Shown: positions 12,190-22,754 of the stretch, one piece after another
How the letters are laid out: each line of letters begins with the position of its first letter
Position numbering within the stretch: the stretch's first letter is position 1
From: Takakia lepidozioides
Taxonomy: Eukaryota > Streptophyta > Takakiopsida > Takakiales > Takakiaceae
DNA: 64,000 nt
Reading direction: 5' to 3'
Assembly: GCA_030704615.1 (NCBI GenBank)
Contig: CM060732.1
Location: 16,862,001 to 16,926,000, forward strand
Program-made: the position numbers and the translations under genes
The notes under the pieces: generated by a model
What the model saw: only the letters and a program-made list of their open reading frames with translations
What the model was told of the DNA's origin: nothing
Databases searched by the model: none

Positions 12190-12712
12190 GACTTGCAGCT
12201 AGTGAATCATGGTTGTGCTTCCCATTTGTATTCCTTCTTGCCTTCATGTTATCAATTTACCTTATCTGATACTGAAGCATCAGATTGCTTCAGTATCTAC
12301 TTAGTTCCAGTTTATCATGCATTCGTTTTACAACTTCCCTCATGTCTCTCTACACAGTGTGCTTGTATCGAATAAGTATCAGATTATGATTTATCAGGAA
12401 CTAGGCCAATGTCAAGGTGACTCTAATCCGCCCTACAGTATCACTACAGCTCTACATGTAATAAGCATCTACTGTTCATATTTTCTCCTTCTTTGTCCTC
12501 TCGTTCTTGCTCTCTGCCTGATCTCCTATTTTCATCACCCAGAAATGCTCCCCGTGAAGTGTCCCTTCTTTCCGTTGCTGCTCCCCTTATCTGCCCGCAA
12601 GCTGTTCTAACCACCTAACTAATTAATCGCCATCCCTGTAGTAACACGTTCCTTCTGCAGATGTCGTTCCCTCACAGTCGTTCCCTGTCAATGATAACTG
12701 TTCCCCATGTAC

Positions 12713-12972
12713 TGTGACAGGCTGTGTCAAGTTGTGCCGAGCTGTGACTGGCTGTGTAAGGCTGTGTCGGCTGTGTCGGGCTGTGCGAAGCTGTGGCGGC
12801 TGTGACTGGCTGTGACGGGCTGTGCGAAGCTGTGGCGGGCTGTGACTGGCTGTGACGGGCTGTGTCGGCTGTGACTGGCTGTGACGGACTGTGTCGGCTG
12901 TGTCGGGCTGTGACGGGCTGTGTTGGCTGTGACTGGCTGTGACGGGCTGTGTCGGGCTGTGTTGGCTGTGTA
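12713..12972. repeat. GGCTGTGAC-type minisatellite
   Basis: About 260 bases made almost only of 8-10-base variants of GGCTGTG (GGCTGTGAC, GGCTGTGTC, GGCTGTGCGAA). Higher-order order is visible, e.g. CTGTGACTGGCTGTGACGGG recurs several times. On the minus strand it reads as a Ser/His/Thr/Gln/Pro repeat, which is an artefact of the repeat. Confidence 0.9.
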
Positions 12973-13035
12973 ACCCCCCTAAAGCCTGCTGCTGCCACCT
13001 CTAAGGCTCCTGTTGGTCTCAGTCTGCGCAAAAAT

Positions 13036-13700
13036 TAAGGGTATCCCACAGAACCCGTAAAAGCATCTAAGTCCCAAACAACCCTCTAACAGCTTGTATC
13101 TGACGAAGGGGGGGTGTCCAGGGCAAAAGATACAACCCATTCTCATATATGCAACTCAACCAGCTCAGCTGCACTCAGTCCCAATTATACCATTCCAGTT
13201 GGGCGGAATCAGACCACACATGAGCCTATCTTCGGAAGATATGCAGTAATGAATCCTGAGGTTGGGAGTCAGTCAAATTTTCCAGTCTTCATGCCTATGG
13301 AATTGGTGCCGCTGACCCTTCTAAAATATTTCATAGCTTGTTCTCATACACATTCCCTGCACCATCCTTCTAAGGCCCACCACTACAACACACCCTATGT
13401 AATTTCGACGATTTAGTTTGACGCTGGCGTTGACTGTTGTCACTTTCGACTGTTCCAACCATTTTGCGGTCAAAAATTTATATTAAAATATTCGAGGTGC
13501 TAGACAACCGCGAAAATTTTGACTGTAGTGAGAGATTTTGACTACCTAAAATGAGCTGACTGAGACAACCAGTTAAGCAATGGCATGTGTAATCACAATA
13601 TATAAACTATATATAGCAATATATACGTGGATAATAAGAAGTAAAAACATTTAATATTTTTTCACTGACCCAGCACATTAATAGTAAACTAATCGTGTGC
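13036..13700. other. No gene recognised
   Basis: Contains a 100-residue plus-strand frame at 13114-13416 with no recognisable family, then AT-rich sequence. I see no RNA gene or element end here. Confidence 0.4.
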
Positions 13701-13707
13701 TGGTTAA

Positions 13708-13950
13708 GGTTAGTGAAACAAAACAACTGAATTATCTGAACGAATGATAAACAAACGCCTTGCTGGCAGCTATTGGATGAACGTATGAAAGGTTAGTGAA
13801 ATAGAACAACTGAATTATCTGAACGAATGATAAACAAACGCCTTGCTGGCAGCTGTTGGATGAACGTATGAAATATAATTTGTGTGCACTGGATGAACGT
13901 ATGAATGAACGATAAAGCAAACGCCTTGCTGGCAACTATTGGATGAACGG
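13708..13950. repeat. 83-bp tandem repeat, 2.5 copies
   Basis: Two complete 83-base units (13708-13790 and 13791-13873) start GGTTAGTGAAA and end GGATGAACGTATGAAA, differing at about four positions. A third, partial unit follows at about 13906-13950 (CAAACGCCTTGCTGGCAACTATTGGATGAACG). The GGATGAACG word also recurs in the 62.1-62.3 kb repeats. Confidence 0.9.
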
Positions 13951-14059
13951 AAAATTAAATGGATGGATGGATAGATTGATGGAAAACCCAAAATCCATCC
14001 ATCTACGATACATTCATCCAAATAATTCAAAATGGATTTAGGATTGCGGGATTGCGTTC

Positions 14060-15930
14060 AGCGATGAGTAAGTTATGGGACTTGATCGTTTTGCTGTGTT
14101 TGCGTGGGAGGATCTGCAGGATATGCAATAGCTTGGGTGGACAACCGCAATCGCAAGGAGTGGCTTTTCTTAATGTACGATGTGAAGATGTTTGTCCATC
14201 CTGCAAATGTGGGCTCTTAGTACCATGATTTGGTATTCTTCATGATGTTTACAACGTTCTTGGGAGAGTCTGCTTGGTCTTAGCAAGCCGTGTTTCAATC
14301 TCCGCCCGCTCAGCTTGCATCGTGGTGGTTCTCGCAGACCAATCCTCTCGCAGACCAATCCGACATTACCTGACTACAGACACAAGCAGCACACACAAGA
14401 GGTGGTCTGGGTCATGACACAAGGTCGAGGACAATGTGGTGAGGGCACCTTCTTCGACGTCTTTCAGCCTGTTTTGCCCGCTCATCAGACTCGGCCCTGA
14501 ATTTGCAGCACGGAGCAGAGCAGGCATGAATTTTGTAAAGATCCTTCACGATGGTGCGACAACCGCAATCGCAAGGTGTGGCTGTTTCTTAATGTACGAT
14601 GTGAAGAAGTTTGTCCATCATGTAAATGTGGGTTGTTGGCTCCTGTTAGTACCATGATTTGGTATTCTTCCTGATGTTTACAAGGTTCTTGGGGGAGAGC
14701 TTGGTCTTAGCATGCCGTGTTTCAATCTCTGCTCAGCTGCACCGTGGTTGTTCTCACAAACCAATCCGATAGTTCCTGACGATGGACACAATCAGCACAC
14801 ACAAGAGGATCTTTGGGTTGATGGTCTGTCAAATCCTCCATGGGTCATGACACAAGGTCAAGGTCGACAATGTGGTGAGGGCACCTTCTTCTTCAACCTA
14901 TTTCTGCCTGTTTTACCCTCTCATCAGACTCGGCCCTGAGATGCATATTGAATTCTGTAAGTCAGCTCGTTGGGTGGATCTGTGGTGGTTAGGAGTGACT
15001 TTGACAAGTTACTGCCGATGTGGCAGCAGGAAAGTATCCAAAAACAGATAACATAGATTAGGAGAGGCTCGTTGGTGGATCTATGGTGGTTTTGGAGTGA
15101 TTCTGATATGTTACTATAGGTAGGGTTAGGGCGTCAGTGTCAGCTGCTTCAGCTGCTAGCTGCAGCAAGGCAAGGATATGTGCATGATTTGTGCAGAGGT
15201 CTGGATAGCTGAGTGGGTCCAGATTCATCCAAGAGGGCCGAATTTCAAGCTCCAGATTACCTATGATTCCCTGTGGAAGGATAGCTACACGAAACCTGCA
15301 TGGGTAGATGGTGAACTGGAAGCCACAGCACCAGCGGCTCAATTGATAAAATTAGGCACTGCTAATGAAGGTACCTTCTTCAACAGATTTCACCCTGTTT
15401 TTCCCTCTTATCAGAATTGGCCCTAAATTTTCATGTTGAATTCTGATACTTTTCTGACCCCAGGCAATGGCGGGACAATCGAGGCAAAAAGGTGAATGCT
15501 TGTTGGATTACAAAGAGTAGCAGATGCAATTGACCATATGAACTAGTGTGATAAGTTGAGTTAGGTGTTTCCTAGAACAAATCTATGCTGTCATTGTCAG
15601 GTGCTAGCAGTAAGGCAAGGATGCAGTATGCATGATTTGTGCAGAGGCATGGATAGCTGAAGGAGCAGGGATAGAGTGTGGGTCCAGGTTCATCCAAGAG
15701 GGCTGGACTTCAAGCTCCAGATTACCTATGATTCCATGTGGATCAATAGCTACAAGAAACCTGCATGGGTAGATGGTCAAGTAAAGGTAGCAGCTGCAGC
15801 GGCACAGTTGATAAAATCAAGCACCTCAACCATGACCACAGCTTCTGAAAGAGCATCAAGAGAGGGAGTCCACAATGCCTCTTCTGTTGGGCATGTGAAG
15901 ATCCTTGTGAGGCAGGCAGACTGACAGAGG
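14060..15930 (+). repeat. Four-unit tandem array of diverged ~430-bp segments
   Basis: Units near 14110-14515, 14550-14945, 15110-15430 and 15590-15925. Units 1 and 2 share GACAACCGCAATCGCAAGG and TACCATGATTTGGTATTCTTC. Units 3 and 4 share ATGATTTGTGCAGAGG and CAAGCTCCAGATTACCTATG. Units 1, 2 and 3 end in related coding-like text (GEGTFF..F.PV.P.HQTRP or NEGTFFNRFHPVFPSYQNW). Units 3 and 4 both read FKLQITYDS.W..SY.KPAWVDG. They look like decayed duplicated exons. The protein is not recognised. Confidence 0.6.
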
Positions 15931-15984
15931 CTCTACAACTTTAAACTAACAAGGCATTTCAGCAGATTCAGATACGTCTTCTGT

Positions 15985-18460
15985 CTCTTGCTTAAGTGCA
16001 TCAAGATGAAAGGTCTGGAAGCTGGAAACAGGTGCACACTCACATTATCCAAAGTGATTAACGCCAAATGTTTTTCTACTCAACACCCTTGTCAACATGT
16101 ATGTTAAGTGTGGGAGCATCATGGATGCTCACCAGGTTTTCCACAGAATGCCTCGACCATCTTTGATCACGTGGAATATAATGTTGGCAGGATTTACCAA
16201 GCATGGGTGTGGTAGGAATGCTTTGGAGACCTATGAGCAAATGTTGCACATCACGTTCGTTTGTGTTTGCAATTCGTGTGCAAGCCTGGGAGCCCTGGAA
16301 AAGGGGAAAGAGGTCCATGATGACATCGTGAAAGCTGGAATTGTACCAGATGTGATTCTGAACAACACCCTCGGGGACATACATGTCAAATGTGGGCATT
16401 GAGGACGTGGAGGGAGTGTTCAACAATATGGCTGAACGAGATTTGGTGTCATGGAACGCCATGCTTGCAGGGTATGCACTACAGGGGGGCGGGATGGAGG
16501 CCTTGGAGACCTATGAGCAAATGATGGTGGAAGGGGTGAAGCGCAACCACATCGCGTTTGTGTGCGTTTGCAGTGCGTGTGCAAGCCTGGCAGCCCTGGA
16601 AAAGGGCAAAGAGGTGCATGGTTGCATCGCCAAAGCTTGAATTGTACCAAATGTGATTATGAACAATACCCTCATGGACATGTATGCCAAATGTGGGTGC
16701 ATTGAGGATGCGTAGGGAGTGTTCGACAATATGGCTCAACAAAACGTGGTGTTGTGGAACGTGATGATCGCAGGATATGCCTAGCATGGTCATAGGGAGG
16801 TCCTGCAACTATTTGAAGGAAATGCAAAAGAATGGCTTGAAGCCGGACAGTCTCACCTTTATATGTGTTCTCTTTGCATGCAGCCACACTGGCCTACTGA
16901 ATGAAGGAAATCAAGATCATGGTGTCACTCCGATGAAAGGAGGCGGGGTATGTGTCTGATACGCGCTTTGTATTGCATGATGTGGGGGAGGAGGAAAAGG
17001 AATTTTCTCTTTGCCACCACAGTGAGAGGCTGGTCATTGGTTTTGGGTTGATCAGGTTTGTGTGCGGTTGCAGTGCGTGTGCAAGCCTGGCAGCCCTGGA
17101 AGAGGGCAAAGAGGCCCATGGCAACATTGTCAGAGCTGATGTGGTGTCGTAGAACTCGATGCTTGCAGGGTATGCACAGCAGGGGCACTGGATGGAGGCT
17201 TTGGCTCCAGATGTTGTGCTTGGCACACTATGTAAACCCACTATGTAAGACCAGGGAGTAGTTGAGCAGCTCAGTCTCAACCCTTTCCTAGTGCCAACAA
17301 ATGATGTGGATTCACGCCAAAAAGGTCTGGAAGCTGGAAAGCAGGTACACACTCACAAGCATCGCAGGGTATGCAGAGCAGGGCGTGGGATGGTGGATTT
17401 GGAGACCTATGATCAAATGATGGGGGAAGGGGTGAAGCCCCAACCACATCACGTTTTTGTGTGATTGCAATGCTTATGCAAGCCTGGCAGCCCTGGAAAA
17501 GGTCAAAGAGGTCTATGTTGACATTGTCAAAGCTGGAATTGTACCAGATGTCATTCTGAACTCTGCCCTGGTGGACATGTATGCCCAATGTGGGTGCATT
17601 GAGGATGCAAAGCAAGGAACTTATGTGTACTCTGTTTATATACTGGGTTGGCAGGGAGGCTTTGGAGATTGTGAATGGATGATGCTTGCAGGGTATGCAC
17701 AACAGGGACATGGTATGGAGGCTTTGGAGACCTATGATCAAATATTGATGGGGGAAGGGGTGAAGCCCAACCACATCACGTTGCAGCATACTGGTACTTC
17801 ACAGCCATGGCGGCTCTCTCAGCCCCTCCATTTTTTTTTCTTTTGGTTTTTTTGGCGCTGGGAGAGAGCAGCAGCTCTGCTGTCTCCTTCCCCTTGCTTA
17901 TGCCGATCGTTAAAGGGGAAATTGTCATTCTGAACTCTGCCTTGGTGGACATGTATGCCAAATGTGGGTGCAGCAAGCCTGATGTGAAGGGAGAGTTTGA
18001 CAATATGGCTGAACGAGTTGTGGTATTTTGGAGTGCCATGATTGCAAGGTATGTGCAGCATGGGTATGGGATTAAGGCTTTGGAAACATAAGAGCAAATG
18101 ATATGGGAAGGGATGAAGCCAGACCAGGCCGTCATGTTCATTTGTTTTTGTAATATGCATATGCGAGCCTAGCAGCCCTGGGAAGGGGCAAAGAGGTTTA
18201 TGGTGACATTATCCAAGCTGGAATTGTACCAGATGTCATTCTGAACATTCCCCTGGTGTACATCTACGTCAAATGTGAGCCTGGAAGCCATCAAAAGGGC
18301 ACAAAGGTCCATGATGACATCGTCAAAGCTGGAATTGTCACTCTAAACACTGCCTTGGTGGATATGTATTTCAAGGCAGCCCTGGAAGTGGATGTCACTT
18401 TGGGTGACAAGGTAGCTGGCACCACCATTCTCTGGAACTACCTGAATTCATTCTCAAAAT
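15985..18460 (+). pseudogene. Degenerate PPR-DYW sequence
   Basis: Repeated pentatricopeptide motifs in several frames: KGLEAGN (about 16010), MYVKCGSIMDAHQVFHRMP (16097), SWNAMLAGYALQGGGMEALETYEQMM (about 16450), [18 protein letters not shown] (about 16570), VDMYAQCGCIEDAK (about 17570) and VDMYAKCGC (about 17946). PPR-DYW proteins of land plants bind organellar transcripts and edit C to U. Here the array is broken by many stops and frameshifts (e.g. at 16638-16640, 16714, 17150), and the repeat order is scrambled. A DYW piece lies in the middle at 16952-17050. The repeats are nearly identical to each other, which suggests local duplication before or during decay. No intact product is expected. 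Confidence 0.85.
16952..17053 (+). pseudogene. DYW deaminase fragment inside PPR array
   Basis: Reads [16 protein letters not shown], then [14 protein letters not shown]. This matches the DYW cytidine-deaminase core of plant RNA-editing PPR proteins, with the zinc-binding/catalytic HSE intact. It lacks the downstream CxxC and the terminal DYW, and switches directly into another PPR motif ([18 protein letters not shown]). A DYW domain normally ends the protein, so the continuation into PPR shows a recombinant or truncated copy. Confidence 0.85.
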
Positions 18461-18469
18461 GATTTCTAA

Positions 18470-19430
18470 TGTTCTCTTGACATGTCCACGATAGTGCTGG
18501 ACCTAGCTGCACAGCAGATTATCCTTACTCAATGACTTCAGTTGGGATCTATGGATATGGCAACATGGCCCTCATGTTGGTCATTTGTAGAATGTGGCCA
18601 AAACTTGTTTTGCAAATCACTCTTGATATAAAACCAGTTTTGAGCCATCCAAATGTTTTTGGTTCCGACCTGTATTTGTATTCTATGTTTTGTTGTATTT
18701 GTAATATATTTTCAATGCAATGCAGCGAATCAAAAAATTTAAATACAATATCCACTAATTCACATACGTACAGATATAAACTAAAAGTAAATGAAAAAAA
18801 CGAAATAACAGTAATAAACAAAAAACCAAATATTAAATAAAAAGCCTCCCAATTCATATATATATTAATATATTAATATATTAATATGTCTATATGTATA
18901 TACACCTCCAGAGTGAAACATATTTACTAAAATGTGTCCTCTTTTACTGCTTCACAGTAGAATATTACAATATAGAAAGTGAAGCAAACTCACTATCACT
19001 GATTTACAGTCAAACCGTATACTAAACATCATGGAATATGTTCCACTTCAGTTAAACCACTTTACTACATGTCATGCATCCACGCCACTCTGCCCTTAAG
19101 CCACTCACTACACATCATGCATCCACCTTATAATTCAGTTAAACCACTTTACTACACATCATAGCCACGTCATAGCCACGTCATAATGTGCTGCCTACAC
19201 GTCACCCCCTAGGTTGTACTGTCACATTTCACTGTCAGAACCTGGCATCTGGATTCGACTGCTTGACTGAAACGACTTGACCTTTGTTACGCATGCGCGA
19301 CTGTGGAGGCTGGGAGTAAAAATGTCGCAAATGACTCAAAAATGAGTCAAATACAGAGTCGAAAAGCCCAGCTTGTATTGTAGTGCACGTTTGAAGAACC
19401 TGCCAGTGCTCTTCCTCTTCACATCCCATA
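18470..19430. other. AT-rich spacer with a short direct repeat
   Basis: No gene recognised. 18710-18900 is very AT-rich, including alternating TATTAATA near 18856-18890. CAGTTAAACCACTTTACTACA occurs twice (about 19049 and 19136), and CCACGTCATAG repeats beside the second copy. Confidence 0.5.
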
Positions 19431-19437
19431 GCATATT

Positions 19438-19585
19438 GGTAGGGGAATGCTAGAGTGTGAGCCCAGCCCAGGAGCCTATGAGCCCAAGAGCCTGACGTGA
19501 GCCCAGTCCACGTGGCATGAAAATTGGGGAAGATGCGGGGTGTATTTCCGCTGAAGATGACCTATTACCGAGGAAACACGTCTTT
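19438..19585 (+). repeat. TGAGC-rich boundary repeat (left of family copy 1)
   Basis: GGGGAATGCT is followed by GTGAGCCCAGCCC, CTATGAGCCC, ACGTGAGCCCAG and then TATTTCCGC and TATTACCG. The same order of words occurs at 21373-21490. The pair brackets the methyltransferase-like copy at 19.9-21.0 kb in direct orientation. Confidence 0.6.
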
Positions 19586-19859
19586 ATCCACATTACCCAG
19601 CTTGTAACCCCAAACTCAAACCCCAACCCTTATCAACCTTATCAACCCACCTCAACCCCGACAGTCAACCTTCACCATCCAGCGCCTGTGCATGATACTG
19701 CGCACCGACATCCATGGACCATCCATCCATGCAACATCCATCCACAATCCACATAATCATCCATCATCCATCCAACAAATATTGGATGACTGTCATATGT
19801 TGAATGACTATCTACTCAACTATCTACATATTCAGCTCTGGTGAATGACTTTTATGGCA

Positions 19860-20340
19860 TGCAGACGGTTGAAATGGAGAGCAATGTTGCCAAGGAAATT
19901 ACTTTGAAATTGGTGGAACGCAATTGGTGAGAATGTTTTCCTTGGGGAATGTGATGTTCATTGTAATCCTGACTTTAACATAAGTTGGCAAGAAAAAGAT
20001 GGTGCAACGGAAAACGGAGAATGTATCCCCTCATGTACGATAAATGGGGCATTTCAAGTACATGCGGAGGTGCTGTCTGCACTGCTAGAACTACAGCTAC
20101 CACCTGAAACCCTATATTTGAAAGACTTGTGCTGGAGCCCTCCTCCTACTTACGTCCTTCCCGACTACGCGGAAGGCATTGCTCGTGTGCAAGCAGCTAC
20201 GCTTTCTTCCCCACCCTTGCATCGAAGTTTCAGGAACTCACTCAGGCACCTCCGGGCAAAGGTCTTCATAGATGATAGTGCAGCAGTATTCGGGCCACGG
20301 GAGAGCGGTTACAATCCTGCCACAGAAATGAAACATTTGC
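19860..20340 (+). pseudogene. Family copy 1, C-terminal module (inverted)
   Basis: Plus-strand reading from GENVFLGECDVHCN (about 19928) through LPPETLYLKDLCW and PPPTYVLPDYAEGIARV (about 20145-20190) to RAKVFIDDSAAVF (about 20255-20292). The last two blocks align with the C-terminal module of copy 2 (PPHSFVMPTYADAIANI...ARVYVDDIASV, 30.0-30.2 kb) and copy 3 (DYILPTYAARLASV...ARRFVLDSA, 45.7-45.95 kb). In those copies this module is on the same strand as the methyltransferase-like core. Here it is opposite to the core at 20414-20978, so this copy is rearranged. The function of the module is unknown. Confidence 0.55.
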
Positions 20341-20413
20341 GTAACAATCAGATAACAGAAGGGGAGGGGAGAGAGCATATGCACATGAGCAGATATAGAC
20401 GAAATAAACTTAC

Positions 20414-20978
20414 CACATGAAAGTCATCGTCCAGGTCCTTGTTGTCTCCGTCGTTGATATCAATTGGCGCAATGACCTCCTTCACATTGGCAGTAGATGT
20501 GCTCCCTTGCAACTCAGCGAGGAGGCAATTGAAAATGTCCGCATCCCCTTCCATACCAAACAAGTGCCTGCCCCCTGCCTTGCAAGCATGGTAAGAAGCG
20601 CCTGCAAGAGACAAAATGAAGAATGTGAGTATTACAATGTTGAGTAAAGGTGGTCATGAAAAGAAAGCGATGATAAAGGGAAGAAGAGAAACACGTGCCG
20701 AGAGTCGAATCTATGATGCGAGCCCTAGACCGAGAACAAGTCTCAATGATCGTTTGAATAAAAGCAGGGCTTTTCTCACGGGCCCCTCTCCATGGCGTTC
20801 CATTTGGCTTTCGCAAATATACGTTCGAGTCAACATAGTTGTAGTGCATGTCGTCGACAACAGGATCAAACTTCTCGTTTATGAAACCTCCTCCCCCATG
20901 AAGCTCAAACTCCTTCACTGTGGCAGGAGTGGAAGGAGGATGTACCCTCACGAGACAGACGGCCTCAAATAGACGGGT
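20414..20978 (-). pseudogene. Methyltransferase-like family, copy 1 core
   Basis: Two minus-strand exons, 20978-20693 and 20601-20414, with a 91-bp intron. Exon 1 encodes TRLFEAVCLVR, KEFELHGGGGFINEKFDP, then KSPAFIQTIIETC and RIIDSTLGTC. Exon 2 encodes ASYHACKAGGRHLFGMEGDADIF and an acidic tail (DLDDDFHV). A hydrophobic-D-x-x-x-G-T-G strand-loop followed about 20 residues later by an acidic E-x-D resembles motif I and the following strand of SAM-dependent amino-methyltransferases of the DNA N4/N6 type. That assignment is inference from pattern alone. No DPPY-type catalytic motif is visible. The third Gly of motif I is Cys, and the donor reads T|GTTTCT, so this copy is probably inactive. It ends in a good GTAAGT donor, and its C-terminal exon lies inverted at 19860-20340. 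Confidence 0.6.
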
Positions 20979-21372
20979 CTGCGAGGAAGAGGAGAATAAT
21001 TAGTGATGAATGTTTCATAGCACATCTGAGGCGGACTGCAGACGTAGTGAGTAGTCCAGCAACGCGAGCTCTCCCTAGACAAATTCCATTGTGTCTTTTG
21101 TAGACTGGTTCATGTGTGGTTTTGCAATTTGCATCCCATGCACCCCGCTATGTTGCCATCTCTACTGTTCCCTATCTATCATATCCTTGTGAACGTTGTT
21201 TTTTTCTCTACAGCAGTGCTTGAATGATCCCCGTATTTCCATGTCTTTGCACAAACAACGATCATACACCCAACTGGATTCATCTTGGCTGTGATGCCAA
21301 TTTAGCCGGTTCATTTGCATAATGCAAACGCTACATTCCTGACAACGACAGGCACAAACAGCCTTGTGGGCG

Positions 21373-21500
21373 TTGGGGAATGCTTGCGCGTGAGCCTATG
21401 AGCCTGTGAGCCCAGCCAGGCTCACGCCACATCAGCAAGGTTTCCCACGTGCAGGACCTAATTCCGCGGATGCCACCTATTTCCGCGGAACTGTAGGCGA
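21373..21500 (+). repeat. TGAGC-rich boundary repeat (right of family copy 1)
   Basis: GGGGAATGCT, then CGTGAGCC, TATGAGCC, TGTGAGCCCAGCC, GGCTCACGCCACATCAGC, and two TTCCGCGG words including CTATTTCCGCGG. Direct repeat of 19438-19585. The GCTCACGCCACATCAGC word recurs at 29745 and, as GCTCACGCCACGTCAGC, at 62652. Confidence 0.6.
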
Positions 21501-21872
21501 CTACCACGCCCCAGATTTGCCAGCATTAATTTCCGAGAAGTCTCATCCCTCATCCAAATCTTAGTCGGATGAGAAATCACGGGTGGTTTGTGGATGATTT
21601 TTGTCCACGGACACAAAATATTTCAGAGAGTACAATGTCATGTTGCGTAATGAACACGAAGGAGAATGAGTTTGTTCTAAAGAAGTTCCGTCCCCCCAAT
21701 TCACATCCACTTTTACGTTCTCCAGACAAACACCAGGAAATCCCTAAAGCGTCTTTGCGGTTTATGAAAAAACATGGTGCAGAACAGGTTGGCAAGACTT
21801 ACAATGCAAGACACGAAACGAAGAACAACAGGGCCAGCAACCATACAAAATGCAAAAAACAGTCCTAAAAAA

Positions 21873-22330
21873 GAATGCTTTCATTTCTCAAATCAAGGTT
21901 GCGTCAACGCAAGGTCGATTTGCATCACCCTCCAAAAAAAAAAAAAAAAAAAAAAAAAACACTTTCATTTCTCAAATCAAGGTTGCGTCAACGCAAGGTT
22001 GATTTGCATCACCCCCCAGGGAGAATAATCAAAATCAAAATCAAAAATCAAAAATCAAAAAATCAAAAAATGATGCTTTCATTTCTCAAATCAAGGTTGC
22101 GTCAACGCAAGGTTGATTTGCATCACTCCCCAAGGAGAAAGAAAAAAACAAATCTTCAAAAATGATGCTTTCATTCTTAAATCAAGGTTGCGTCAACGCA
22201 AGGTTGATTTGCATCACCCCCCAGGGAGGAAAAAAATCAAAAAATCAAAAAATCAAAATATGATGCTTTCATTTCTCAAGTCAAGGTTGCGTCAACGCAA
22301 GGTTGATTTGCATCACCCCCATGGAGAAAT
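21873..22330. repeat. Hairpin tandem array 1 (5 units)
   Basis: Five units, each with a 28-base near-palindrome: ATCAA-GG-TTGCGT-CA-ACGCAA-GG-TTGAT, flanked by TGCTTTCATTTCTCA on the left and TTGCATCACCCCCCA on the right. Palindromes lie at 21892-21919, 21976-22003, 22090-22117, 22181-22208 and 22280-22307. Spacers are simple A-rich sequence (poly-A at 21934-21959, AAAATC repeats near 22029-22070 and 22230-22258). The units are more conserved than the spacers. Confidence 0.9.
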
Positions 22331-22483
22331 AAAAAATAAAAAATAAAATGAAGTCGTATGTCTGTCGGTGTATGTCACGTCATCAATCGTGTTGTGCGTG
22401 CGTTTACCATTTGTTGCATTCGTTCCTCAAACTCATTTGTTCATTTGCGAACACATCAAGTCACATTCAAATGAACATTCTCG

Positions 22484-22645
22484 GAAATCAACCTCGTGTT
22501 AATACAAGGTTGGTTTCGAGAACTTCAAATCAACGTCGTGTTAACACAAGGTTGATATCAGTTCTAAGAAATCAACCTCGTGTTAATACAAGGTTCATTT
22601 CAAGTTCTCTGAAATCAACCTCGTGTTAACACAAGGTTGATCTCT
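22484..22645. repeat. Hairpin tandem array 2 (4 units, 42-43 bp)
   Basis: Four units with period 42-43 bases, each holding ATCAACCTCGTGTTAACAC followed by AAGGTTGAT, an almost perfect palindrome around GTTAAC. It starts and ends with the same ATCAA/TTGAT arms as array 1, but the centre and spacers differ. It lies about 110 bases left of the insertion site of chromovirus C. Confidence 0.9.
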
Positions 22646-22749
22646 GTGGACGCCCTAAACCCTTAACCCATCTTACCTTCAGATGGTGAAATCCCACGGT
22701 TATAGGCTCCACGGTTATAGGCCCACCATCTTTGTGGTGACGTGGCACA

Positions 22750-22754
22750 ACCTT
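22750..22754. repeat. Target-site duplication ACCTT (left)
   Basis: ACCTT directly precedes the left LTR and is repeated at 29730-29734 directly after the right LTR. A five-base duplication is normal for Ty3/gypsy integrase. Confidence 0.9.

Noticed and set aside
12672-13031. Ser/Gln/Thr/His-repeat protein on the minus strand
   Set aside because: Translation of the GGCTGTGAC minisatellite, with no other protein features.
20514-20600. Continuation of the copy 1 frame as RRFLPCLQGRGQALVWYG
   Set aside because: This is the wrong frame after the intron. Splicing 20692-20602 gives ASYHACKAGGRHLFGME, which matches copies 2 and 3.
19438-21500. A short LTR retrotransposon bounded by the two TGAGC repeats
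   Set aside because: The repeats are direct but only about 110-150 bases and patchy. No PBS, PPT or pol lies between them.
21873-22645. CRISPR-like array
   Set aside because: Repeats are palindromic and regular, but spacers are A-rich simple sequence of variable length. There are no cas genes, and the context is a plant nuclear genome.
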